Below are positions 1 to 6,588 of a stretch of DNA of 16,651 nt, piece after piece. The stretch comes from an uncultured Asticcacaulis sp. (GTDB taxonomy: Bacteria > Pseudomonadota > Alphaproteobacteria > Caulobacterales > Caulobacteraceae). Location of the stretch: positions 1 through 16,651 of the forward strand of contig CAMLPZ010000059.1 in NCBI GenBank assembly GCA_946482045.1. The letters run 5' to 3'. The position numbers were made by a program, and so were the translations under genes. Each line of letters opens with the position of its first letter. Positions within the stretch are counted from its first letter, which is position 1. The notes under the pieces were generated by a model that made no database searches, was not told the DNA's origin, and worked only from the letters and a program-made list of their open reading frames with translations.

Positions 1-23
1 TAGGTGACGCGCGACAAAAGCTG

Positions 24-46
24 GCAACCGCATCAAATCCGGTTGC
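24..46. repeat. Inverted repeat upstream of the phnC promoter region
   Basis: A perfect 7-bp inverted repeat, GCAACCG (24-30) and CGGTTGC (40-46), is separated by 9 nt and ends 2 nt before the Pho-box candidate. It could be a regulator site or the foot of a hairpin from an upstream transcript. No T-run follows, so it does not look like an intrinsic terminator. Its function is unknown. Confidence 0.3.
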
Positions 47-48
47 AA

Positions 49-66
49 CTGTCATGAAAATGCTAA
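49..66 (+). promoter_or_regulatory. Candidate Pho box (PhoB site) for phnCDE
   Basis: Positions 49-55 read CTGTCAT, an exact match to the PhoB half-site. Four A-rich bases (GAAA) follow, then ATGCTAA, which matches the second 7-mer at only 3 of 7 positions. The 7-4-7 layout is the known Pho-box layout, and phn transport genes are classical Pho-regulon members. The second half is weak, so this is a candidate only. The phnC start lies about 150 nt downstream. Confidence 0.45.
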
Positions 67-92
67 TAAGTCTCTCTATCTGTTTTTAGTTC

Positions 93-116
93 CGTCCGCT
101 GTTTGCGGACGTTTTT
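93..116 (+). terminator. Intrinsic terminator-like hairpin in the phnC upstream region
   Basis: CGTCCGC (93-99), loop TGTTT, and GCGGACG (105-111) form a perfect 7-bp GC-rich stem followed directly by TTTTT (112-116), which is textbook intrinsic terminator geometry on the + strand. It may end a transcript entering from the left of the window. If the Pho-box candidate drives phnC, it would instead lie in the phnC leader. Confidence 0.65.
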
Positions 117-164
117 GTGCGTCCGGTACGAATAGTCACGCTTCGCGTTTCTATTTTATCCCAA

Positions 165-193
165 TGTTCAGCGGACACCGCTGAACACTTTTT
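165..193 (+). terminator. Second terminator-like hairpin just before phnC
   Basis: TGTTCAGCGG (165-174), loop ACA and CCGCTGAACA (178-187) form a perfect 10-bp stem, followed by C and TTTTT (189-193). The run ends 23 nt before the phnC ATG, so a promoter between this hairpin and phnC has little room. It may be a leader attenuator or part of a dispersed repeat, since positions 178-204 resemble 9566-9591. Confidence 0.55.
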
Positions 194-216
194 CGCACAT
201 TGCTTTGGGGTCCTGC

Positions 217-1038
217 ATGCCGGCACCGCTTGTTGAGGTCAGATCGATCAGCAAGACCTTTACCCGCAAGGCGAAAGCAGCGGGTGGATCGACGACTCAC
301 AAGGCGCTCGATGCTGTTTCTTTTTCCATGGCGACGCCCGAACGTATCGCGCTGATTGGGCCGTCCGGATCAGGCAAGTCGACCCTGCTGCGGTCGATTT
401 CGGGCCTGCACACCATCGATCGCGGTGAGGGCGTGGTGAATGTGCTGGGCAGTACGGTTCAGGCAAACGGCCGCCTGTCAGCCGATGTGCGCGCCATCCG
501 GTCCCGCATGGGCATGATCGCCCAGCAATTCAACCTGGTCGGCCGCCTGACCCTGTTCACCAATGTCGCCCTGGGTCTCCTTGGCAAGATTTCCGGCCTG
601 CGCAGTTTGCTGGGTCTGTGGAGCTCCCAGGAAAAGCAGACAGTGATGCGCGCGCTCAACCACGTCGGCGTCGCCGCCATGGCGGGTCAGCGCGCCAATA
701 CGCTTTCCGGCGGTCAGCAACAGCGCGGCGCAATTGCCCGGGCCATCGTCCAGGGTGCGGAGATCGTGCTGGCGGATGAGCCGGTGGCGTCTCTGGACCC
801 GGTGACGGCGCGCAAGGTCATGAAGCTTCTGGTCGAACTGAACGAGCGCGACAAGGTCGGCGTCATCGTGACCCTGCACCAGGTCGATTACGCCAAGACC
901 TACTGCAATCGGATACTGGCGCTGAAAGATGGCAAGATTGTCTATGACGGTCCGTCCGCAGGCCTTAGCGACGATATTCTGAAAGATATCTACGGGGCGG
1001 AGATCGAGGACGCCTATTGGGGAGAACCACATGCTTGA
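217..1038 (+). CDS. phnC: Phosphonate ABC transporter ATP-binding protein PhnC
   Basis: This is the ATPase that drives import of phosphonates (or related reduced or organic phosphorus compounds) across the inner membrane, working with PhnD and PhnE below. Numbered from ATG 217 (273 residues), the ABC marks are complete: Walker A GPSGSGKST (48-56, Lys54), a Q-loop in MIAQQFNL, signature LSGGQ (163-167), Walker B LADEP (Glu188) and the H-loop His221. The frame also opens at TTG 205. I prefer ATG 217 because GGGG (207-210) lies 6 nt before it and the protein then starts MPAPLVEV, as usual for the family. The gene overlaps phnD by 8 nt, implying translational coupling. Regulation by phosphate starvation is suggested by the upstream Pho-box candidate. 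The family call is secure; the actual substrate is not shown. Confidence 0.93.
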   Translation: MPAPLVEVRSISKTFTRKAKAAGGSTTHKALDAVSFSMATPERIALIGPSGSGKSTLLRSISGLHTIDRGEGVVNVLGSTVQANGRLSADVRAIRSRMGMIAQQFNLVGRLTLFTNVALGLLGKISGLRSLLGLWSSQEKQTVMRALNHVGVAAMAGQRANTLSGGQQQRGAIARAIVQGAEIVLADEPVASLDPVTARKVMKLLVELNERDKVGVIVTLHQVDYAKTYCNRILALKDGKIVYDGPSAGLSDDILKDIYGAEIEDAYWGEPHA

Positions 1039-2062
1039 GTTTGTGAAGACTGCCGCTGTTCTGGCGCTTGGCGCCTGTGCCCTGACGCTTGGCAGCTGCG
1101 AAGAGCAGAAGGCGCCGGCCAAGAGCACGGAAATCACCTTTTCCATCCTGTCGGTCGAGAAATCGCAGAAGCTCGACAAGTTGTGGCAGCCGATCCTGGC
1201 CGACATGGAAAAGCAGACGGGTCTCAAGGTAAAGCCCTTCTATTCCTCGTCCTATACGGCCCTGATCGAAGCCATGCGCTTCAACCAGGTCCAGGCCGGC
1301 TTCTTCTCCAGTTCTTCAGGTCTTGAGGCTGTCAAACGCGCGAAGGCCGAGGTGTTTGCGCACAATACCAATCCCGACGGGACCGACGGCTATACCAGCG
1401 TCGTCATTGTCCCGAAGAATTCGAAGGTGACGATCAACGACATCCTGAAGTGCGATCACAAACTCAATTTCGGCATGGGCGACGTCAAATCGGCTTCCGG
1501 CACGATCGTGCCGAAGGCCTTCCTGTTCCTGCCGGCCAAGGTCGATCCGAACAACTGCTTCAAGACGGTCAAGTCCGGCTCGCACGGCGTCAATATCGAA
1601 AGCGTGGCAGCCGGTGTGCTTGACGCGGCCACTGCCAATTCCGACGCGCTGAACGAACTGCGCGACACGCCCGAAGGTCAGGCCAAGCTGGATAAGATCA
1701 AGATCATCTGGCGGTCACCGATGATCCCGAAAGGCGTGATCGTCTATCGTTCAGACCTCGATCCGGCCGCCAAGGAAAAGATTCGCTCCTTCTTCCTGTC
1801 CTATGGTACGGGCACGGGACCTGAGGCGGACCGTCAGCGCGCCAACCTGCGTGCCTTCCAGTGGGGCCCCATGCGCCCCAGCGACGCCACCTATCTCTTG
1901 CCGGCGCGGCTGATGGAGGCGCGTGTGGCGCTTCAGGAAGCGGAGTTGGCCAATGACACCAAGGCTGCCGCTGCGGCTCAAGCTGAGATCAAAGTCATCG
2001 AGGCAGAGCAGGTGAAATTGGCGGCGCCGTCGGCGCCTGCCGACGCGCCGGCGGCACAGTAA
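1031..2062 (+). CDS. phnD: Phosphonate-binding lipoprotein PhnD
   Basis: This is the extracytoplasmic substrate-binding protein of the PhnCDE importer. It starts at ATG 1031 with GGGGAG (1019-1024) as ribosome binding site. A lipoprotein signal is visible: a hydrophobic segment (about 7-20), then lipobox LGSC with Cys23, followed by Glu-Glu and so not an obvious inner-membrane retention Asp. The periplasmic-binding fold covers about residues 35-290. It includes the family-typical opening FSILSVEKSQ, the stretch with SSSYTALIEAM, and GDVKSASGT, where the Ser-x-Ser-Gly turn is expected to hold the phosphonate group. Residues 293-343 form an unusual Ala/Glu/Lys-rich tail, probably a helix or coiled coil ending in a Pro/Ala-rich stretch. 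PhnD-like proteins can prefer phosphonate, phosphite or hypophosphite, so the ligand is open. Confidence 0.9.
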   Translation: MLEFVKTAAVLALGACALTLGSCEEQKAPAKSTEITFSILSVEKSQKLDKLWQPILADMEKQTGLKVKPFYSSSYTALIEAMRFNQVQAGFFSSSSGLEAVKRAKAEVFAHNTNPDGTDGYTSVVIVPKNSKVTINDILKCDHKLNFGMGDVKSASGTIVPKAFLFLPAKVDPNNCFKTVKSGSHGVNIESVAAGVLDAATANSDALNELRDTPEGQAKLDKIKIIWRSPMIPKGVIVYRSDLDPAAKEKIRSFFLSYGTGTGPEADRQRANLRAFQWGPMRPSDATYLLPARLMEARVALQEAELANDTKAAAAAQAEIKVIEAEQVKLAAPSAPADAPAAQ

Positions 2063-2070
2063 GGACTATT

Positions 2071-2880
2071 ATGGCCCCGGCTTCAGAAGATCGTGGAATT
2101 CTTGCGCCGCCTTCAGCGCCCCTGACAACGCGTCTGGCGAACCTGCTGGTTCTGCTGGTGGTTGTGGCCTTGTTCGTGATCAGTTTCCGTGGCGCGGGCA
2201 TCCCAGATGCGCATAAGCTGATCACCAATTCGGCGAATACCGGCACCTATCTCAAGGACTTCCTGAGACCGGACTTTAGTGACTGGCCGCTCTACGTCAC
2301 TAAGATGTGGCAGACGATCGAGATTGCCATCTGGGCGACCGGTTTATCGATCCTGGTTGCCATTCCGCTCAGCTTCCTGGCGTCGCGTAATATTGCACCG
2401 TCGTGGATCGTGCAGCCGATCCGCAGCCTGACGGCCTTGATGCGCGCCTTTCCCGACATCGTGTTGGGGACGGCGTTTATCGTGGCGGTCGGGCCGGGGC
2501 CCCTGGCGGGTGTCCTGGCTTTGACGATCAGCAACGCCGGGACCCTGGCCAAGCTGTTTTCGGAGGCTGTCGAGAATATCGAGACGGCGCCGGTTGAAGG
2601 CGTGCGGGCGACGGGGGGCTCGAAGCTGCACGAGATTATCTGGGGTGTCGTGCCTCAGGTCGCGGCGCTGTGGACGTCGTTTGCGCTCTATCGCTTTGAA
2701 TCGAATGCGCGGTCTGCGACGGTTCTGGGCCTGATCGGCGCCGGCGGCATCGGCCAGTTGCTGTTCGACAACCTGAACGGTTTTGCCTATCGCCAGACAG
2801 CCGCAATCGCGCTGATTATCGTCGTGGCCGTGACACTTATCGATATCCTGTCGCAGCAGATACGCAAGCGGCTGGTGTAA
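2071..2880 (+). CDS. phnE: Phosphonate ABC transporter permease PhnE
   Basis: This is the inner-membrane channel subunit that carries substrate delivered by PhnD, using energy from PhnC. It starts at ATG 2071 with AAGGA (2061-2065) overlapping the phnD stop codon. Of 269 residues, hydrophobic segments lie near 22-40, 82-104, 125-155 and 205-262. The EAA loop that docks on the ATPase is visible (ETAPVEGVRATGG followed by a Val-Pro near the end of the segment). A late IGAGGIGQLL motif is typical of this permease group. The length is normal. There is a single permease gene, so the channel is presumably a homodimer. Nothing else of a phosphonate pathway follows; the next gene is convergent. Confidence 0.92.
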   Translation: MAPASEDRGILAPPSAPLTTRLANLLVLLVVVALFVISFRGAGIPDAHKLITNSANTGTYLKDFLRPDFSDWPLYVTKMWQTIEIAIWATGLSILVAIPLSFLASRNIAPSWIVQPIRSLTALMRAFPDIVLGTAFIVAVGPGPLAGVLALTISNAGTLAKLFSEAVENIETAPVEGVRATGGSKLHEIIWGVVPQVAALWTSFALYRFESNARSATVLGLIGAGGIGQLLFDNLNGFAYRQTAAIALIIVVAVTLIDILSQQIRKRLV

Positions 2881-2896
2881 CACCCTTGGGAAGGAG

Positions 2897-2913
2897 CGGG
2901 GTCTGTGACCCCG
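2897..2913. terminator. Hairpin between convergent phnE and glycosyltransferase
   Basis: CGGGGTC, loop TGT and GACCCCG form a perfect 7-bp stem in the 37-nt gap between two convergent genes. There is no T-run on either side, so it is at best a weak bidirectional terminator or a stabilising 3' hairpin. Confidence 0.4.
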
Positions 2914-2917
2914 TATG

Positions 2918-3985
2918 CTACGCCCGTTTTGGCTTCCGCCGCGTCATCTGCCGTAACCGGTTCCACAGCTTGGTCTTGGCAGGTTCCGGATAGGGCTGGA
3001 GATTGCGGATGAATTCTTCCGCGCATGCCCGCCACGAAAATTTCTCCGCATAGGCTCTCACCGCGGCCCGGTCGAGTTTCAATGCCTCCTCAATCGCCAC
3101 CTTCAGGTCGTCATTGATAACGCCGGCGCCGGAGCCCGGGATCAGATCGATGGGGCCGTGCGCGGGAAAGGCCGCCACCGGCGTTCCGGCCGCCATGGCC
3201 TCGATAATGACCAGCCCAAAGGTATCGGTCAGAGACGGGAACACAAAGACGTCGGAGTCGGCATAGTACCTTGCCAGTTCCTCACCAAAACGCGGACCGG
3301 TAAACACGGCGTCCGGATACTTGACCTTCAGCTCCTCCAGCTGCGGACCGCCACCCACTATGACCTTGGTCCCGGGTACGTCGAGCGACAGGAAGGCTTC
3401 GATGTTCTTTTCGACCGCAACGCGTCCGACGTAGGTCATGATTGGACGCGTCAGGTCGCCATTGATCGGCTCCAGCCCCGGCCGGAACATGACGGTGTCG
3501 ACGCCACGGGTCCACGGAGAGATATTACGGAACCCTCGCGACTCCAGGTCGTTTTGAAGCGTAGGCGTCGCCACCATCACCCGTCCCGACGGCCGGTGGA
3601 ACCAGCGCATAATCGAATAGCCGACACTCAGGGGAATGGGGAGGCGGGCGGAGACGTATTCCGGAAACTTGGTATGGTAGCTGGTCGTGAATGGCAGCTT
3701 CCATTCCTGGCAGACGCGGCGCGCGGCGAAGCCCACGGGCCCTTCGGTGGCGATGTGAATGGCATCCGGCTCATAATCCTGGATGATCTCTCGTACCTCC
3801 TCGTAGCAGCCAAGCGCCAGCTTGACTTCCGGATAGTCTGGCCAGGAAATCGTCTTGAACTGGTTGTAGTCGACGATCTTGAATTCGTGACCCAGAGTCT
3901 CGCACTCTTCGATCGTGCGTTTCAGCGTGGTTACCACGCCATTGACCTGGGGTTCCCACGCATCGGTGGCCAGCAAGATACGCAA
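2918..3985 (-). CDS. Family 4 glycosyltransferase (GT-B fold)
   Basis: A 355-residue retaining glycosyltransferase of the GT4 group. It resembles lipid mannosyl-, glucosyl- and sulfoquinovosyl-transferases and should act at the inner face of the cytoplasmic membrane. Visible marks are the N-terminal acceptor-domain motif TDAWEPQVNGVVTTL (7-21), YVGRVAVEKNIE (185-196) with the Arg and Lys that contact the sugar-nucleotide phosphates, GGGP (211-214), and the donor-site motif DTFGLVIIEAMAAGTPV (254-270). In that motif Asp254 replaces the first Glu of the usual E-x7-E, a common variant. The start is TTG 3985 because the family begins MRILLATDAW; AAGG (3997-3994) lies upstream. It is convergent with phnE and divergent from tetR. 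Donor and acceptor cannot be read from sequence; glycolipid synthesis is a reasonable inference. Confidence 0.85.
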   Translation of the reverse strand: MRILLATDAWEPQVNGVVTTLKRTIEECETLGHEFKIVDYNQFKTISWPDYPEVKLALGCYEEVREIIQDYEPDAIHIATEGPVGFAARRVCQEWKLPFTTSYHTKFPEYVSARLPIPLSVGYSIMRWFHRPSGRVMVATPTLQNDLESRGFRNISPWTRGVDTVMFRPGLEPINGDLTRPIMTYVGRVAVEKNIEAFLSLDVPGTKVIVGGGPQLEELKVKYPDAVFTGPRFGEELARYYADSDVFVFPSLTDTFGLVIIEAMAAGTPVAAFPAHGPIDLIPGSGAGVINDDLKVAIEEALKLDRAAVRAYAEKFSWRACAEEFIRNLQPYPEPAKTKLWNRLRQMTRRKPKRA

Positions 3986-4132
3986 AGTGTATGCCTTGGA
4001 TAGATTAATCCCGGCGGTCTAAATGCCCTATTTCCTTCCGCCTTGGCAAGTCCGCGCATCTGCATTCCGACCCGGCGGTAAGGCGCAATGTAAGAGCTCC
4101 CGTTTAGGACGTGCTTTTTTGCGTTGCACAAA

Positions 4133-4159
4133 ATGACGGTTGTGTCGAAATTATATAAT
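4133..4159 (+). promoter_or_regulatory. Predicted promoter of the tetR gene
   Basis: ATGACGG (4133-4139) matches the caulobacterial -35 (TTGACGS) at six of seven positions. After 15 nt comes an exact TATAAT (4154-4159). The core AATTATATAATT (4149-4160) is a perfect palindrome. TATAAT also reads on the - strand at 4163-4158, so the same block could serve the divergent glycosyltransferase. The region is strikingly AT-rich against GC-rich surroundings. Confidence 0.45.
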
Positions 4160-4160
4160 T

Positions 4161-4174
4161 ATAACTGCTGTTAT
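4161..4174. promoter_or_regulatory. Palindromic operator candidate for the TetR regulator
   Basis: ATAAC-TGCT-GTTAT is a 14-bp near-palindrome (12 of 14 positions symmetric) just after the predicted -10, where transcription of tetR should start. TetR proteins usually bind palindromes of about this size in their own promoters and repress themselves. Binding is inferred. Confidence 0.4.
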
Positions 4175-4263
4175 GCTTGCCTTAGCCTCCGAATGCCCTT
4201 ATTTTAAAGGAAGGGGCCGCGTTTCCCTGCCACGGAAAATAAGCGGACTAAGGAAAATCTGTA

Positions 4264-4920
4264 ATGAGCGATCGACAAAAGTCTGCGCAAGTGCGTGATA
4301 ACAGTCCTTCTAAGGATACGCCGAAGTCACGCCGTACGCGGGTTCAGATCCTCGAAACCGCTATGCGCCTGTTCGCGGAACTGGGCTATGACCGGGCCGG
4401 AAACGCCGCTATCGCCGAGGCATGCGGGCTGACGCGCGGGGCCATGCTTTACCACTTCCCCACCCGTGAAGACCTGGTCGAGGCGGCTGCGTGGCACATC
4501 CAGGCCGCACGCGAAGCCGCCTTCGAAGCCGAAGCCAAGAAGCTGAAACCCGGGCAGGACGCACTCGATGGTGCCATCGACGCCTACTGGCGCCTGCTGA
4601 GTTCTGTGCCATTCGCTGCCTTTCTGGCGCTAGAGCGTGCCGCCCGCCAGGATCCGGAAGTCGCCAGGTCGATCCGTCCGGCTCAGGAAGCCTTCGATCG
4701 CGGCGCCATGGGTAATGCCACGCCGGGCTTCATCATGGCCGGCAGCGACGCCCGTTTCCAGGCCAGCCGTGACCTCGCCCGTTTCGCGCTCGACGGCATG
4801 CACCGCGCCGCCTTGACCTACGAACAGGACGAACGTGTCGAAGCCGTGCTGACGGTAATCAAGCGCGCGGTCCACATGCTGAACCGCAAGGGCGACATTA
4901 CTGACCTCTGGAACGACTAA
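4264..4920 (+). CDS. TetR/AcrR-family transcriptional regulator
   Basis: A 218-residue one-component repressor. The N-terminal DNA-binding domain is clear: residues 24-70 include VQILETAMRLFAELGYD and the helix-turn-helix NAAIAEACGLTRGAMLYHFPTRE (about 47-69), with the Tyr-His-Phe that closes the recognition helix. Residues 1-23 are a polar tail. The C-terminal ligand and dimer domain (75-218) is all-helical and, as usual, not diagnostic of ligand. The start is ATG 4264 with AAGGA (4250-4254). It is divergent from the glycosyltransferase, and a palindrome sits at its own predicted start site, so autoregulation and control of the divergent gene are plausible. Its downstream neighbour, the sugar dehydrogenase, is another possible target. 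Confidence 0.88.
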   Translation: MSDRQKSAQVRDNSPSKDTPKSRRTRVQILETAMRLFAELGYDRAGNAAIAEACGLTRGAMLYHFPTREDLVEAAAWHIQAAREAAFEAEAKKLKPGQDALDGAIDAYWRLLSSVPFAAFLALERAARQDPEVARSIRPAQEAFDRGAMGNATPGFIMAGSDARFQASRDLARFALDGMHRAALTYEQDERVEAVLTVIKRAVHMLNRKGDITDLWND

Positions 4921-4923
4921 GGC

Positions 4924-4940
4924 AAAGCGCTCGGCTTTCT
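4924..4940 (+). terminator. Weak hairpin after tetR
   Basis: AAAGC (4924-4928), loop GCTCG and GCTTT (4934-4938) pair over 5 bp, followed by CTT. An alternative longer-loop stem, AAGCGC/GCGCTT (4925-4930 with 4944-4949), competes with it. The T-run is poor, so termination is only possible. Confidence 0.25.
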
Positions 4941-5024
4941 TACGCGCTTGTGATCAACGCGCGGCTTCGCAACCGGCCAGGCGTGTTCTATGGTAGCGGC
5001 TTAACGCCCGCCATGGAGCCCGCC

Positions 5025-6554
5025 ATGAAGTTCGGTTCGCGTATATCTCTGTCGGCCGTGTGTGTCGCGCTTGCAGCGTGCGGGGGCGGCTCCGGCGGTG
5101 GGGGCGGCGGAAGCGGTGGATCCGCAGCTCCGGTCATCAGTTCCGCCGGTACTGCGACGGCAGCCGAAAACACGACTGGCACAGTCTATACGGTTACTGC
5201 CACCGATGCTGATGGCGGAACACTGACCTACGGATTGGGCGCCGGAGGGGATGCGGCCGATTTCACCATCAATGCCACGACCGGCGCGGTCGCCTTTGCC
5301 CGGCCGCCGAATTTCGAGTGGCCTGTGGACGCCAACCGGGGCAATGTCTACGAATTCAACGTCACGGCGTCGGACGGCACCCACACGACCTCGCGCGCCG
5401 TCACTATAGCGGTTGAGAACCGGGTGGGGCGCGTCTCGACGCGGCGGGTCGGCCAGGGTTTCAGTTCGCCCGTCTTCGTGCTGGGGCGGGGTGATGGCTC
5501 GGACCGGATACTGGTCGTCGAAAAGCGCGGGCTGATCAAGGTCCATGATCCGGTGACCGGCGTAACCGAAGCCGGCAACTTTCTCGATGTCCGCAGCGAC
5601 ATTTCGACAGATGGAGAACGTGGCCTTTTAGGAGCTGCCCTGGCGCCGGATTTTGCCACCAGCGGTATTCTTTACGTCTGCCTGACCGCGAAGGATGGCT
5701 CAGTGCAGGTCCGCAAGTTTACGGTCAGCAGCGGTGTGGCGACCGGCACAGGCGACGTCATCCTGTCGATCCCGCATGCAGTCAGGAACAATCATAATGG
5801 CGGTTGGATCGGCTTTGACGCTGCCGGAAACCTCGTAGTCGCCGTCGGGGATGGCGGTGGCACCGGAGATCCCGAAGGCAACGCGCAGAACACCAATTCC
5901 CTGCTGGGTAAAATCCTGCGCATAGATCCGCGCAGCGACGCCTATCCGGCCGACGCCAACCGCGACTATGCCATTCCTGTCGGCAACACATTCGCCTCAG
6001 GCAGCGGCGGCGCCCAGGAAGTCTGGCATTGGGGGGTGCGTAACCCCTTCCGCAACAGTTTCGACAAAACGACCGGCAACTTCTATATCGGCGATGTCGG
6101 CCAGGGCGCCATGGAAGAGGTCAATCTGGCCCGCCCCTCCGATCCAGGCTTCAATTACGGCTGGAATATCCGCGAAGGCACCTTGCCCTATGGCGCGGGA
6201 TCAACAGCAGGCCTGACCGAGCCCGTCATCGCCTATGCCCACGGCACGGGTCCCCTGCAGGGACGCACGGTGATCGGCGGCTACGTCTACCGCGGGCCGG
6301 TCGTGGCGCTGCGCGGCCAGTATGTCTTTGGCGATTTCGTCAATCGCCGCCTGTGGTCCGTGGCTGCCTCGTCCATCGCCCAGGGCGCGACGCTGACATC
6401 TGTGCAGTTCACCGACCTGACCAGCGCCTTCGTGCCGTCAGCTGGCGCCATTGGGGCCATGACCAGTTTTGGCGAGGACGACATGTCGAACCTGTACGTC
6501 GTCGATTACGATGGTGAGATTTTCCTGGTGGACGAGGTCGAAGAGGCACCGTAA
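5025..6554 (+). CDS. Lipoprotein with cadherin-like domain and PQQ-type sugar dehydrogenase domain
   Basis: A probable secreted lipoprotein of 509 residues. Numbered from ATG 5025: lipobox LAAC with Cys19; a Gly/Ser linker (20-33); a cadherin-like beta domain (about 36-132) with the calcium-type motif DADGGTLTYGL and ATTGAV; then a six-bladed-propeller domain of the GSDH/PQQ-dependent aldose sugar dehydrogenase type (about 140-505). The enzyme signatures are GERGLLGAALAPDF (198-210), NHNGG (His257, expected catalytic base), VGDGGGTGDP, NSLLGKILRIDP and WGVRNPFRNSFD (337-347, Arg339 as likely cofactor contact). The frame extends upstream to GTG 4950, but GGAG (5015-5018) and the signal peptide favour ATG 5025. 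It would oxidise sugars or related alcohols at the cell surface if PQQ is available. No PQQ synthesis gene is here. panD follows after 34 nt. Confidence 0.82.
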   Translation: MKFGSRISLSAVCVALAACGGGSGGGGGGSGGSAAPVISSAGTATAAENTTGTVYTVTATDADGGTLTYGLGAGGDAADFTINATTGAVAFARPPNFEWPVDANRGNVYEFNVTASDGTHTTSRAVTIAVENRVGRVSTRRVGQGFSSPVFVLGRGDGSDRILVVEKRGLIKVHDPVTGVTEAGNFLDVRSDISTDGERGLLGAALAPDFATSGILYVCLTAKDGSVQVRKFTVSSGVATGTGDVILSIPHAVRNNHNGGWIGFDAAGNLVVAVGDGGGTGDPEGNAQNTNSLLGKILRIDPRSDAYPADANRDYAIPVGNTFASGSGGAQEVWHWGVRNPFRNSFDKTTGNFYIGDVGQGAMEEVNLARPSDPGFNYGWNIREGTLPYGAGSTAGLTEPVIAYAHGTGPLQGRTVIGGYVYRGPVVALRGQYVFGDFVNRRLWSVAASSIAQGATLTSVQFTDLTSAFVPSAGAIGAMTSFGEDDMSNLYVVDYDGEIFLVDEVEEAP

Positions 6555-6588
6555 GGCAACGCATCCTGTTTTCTGTCGAGACAAGTAC

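Noticed and set aside
1..48. Tail of an upstream tRNA or gene
   Set aside because: No T-arm (TTCGA-type) sequence or CCA end is visible, and no open frame can be assigned from so short an edge.
478..1227. 249-residue open frame on the - strand across phnC/phnD
   Set aside because: It lies antisense to two strongly recognised genes, has low-complexity Arg/Ala/Gln/His composition, no ribosome binding site logic and no family resemblance: a GC-rich shadow frame.
4124..4150. Possible Pho box before the glycosyltransferase on the - strand
   Set aside because: Only one half (CCGTCAT) is close to consensus; the 7-mer at the correct 11-bp spacing matches at only 2 of 7 positions.
4950..5024. Upstream extension of the sugar dehydrogenase lipoprotein
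   Set aside because: Starting at GTG 4950 would bury the lipoprotein signal at residues 26-44. ATG 5025 has GGAG at the right distance and a clean signal peptide.
5080..5124. GGC-rich repetitive stretch as a possible repeat element
   Set aside because: It simply encodes the Gly/Ser linker after the lipobox cysteine; codons are in frame and the low complexity is explained by the protein.
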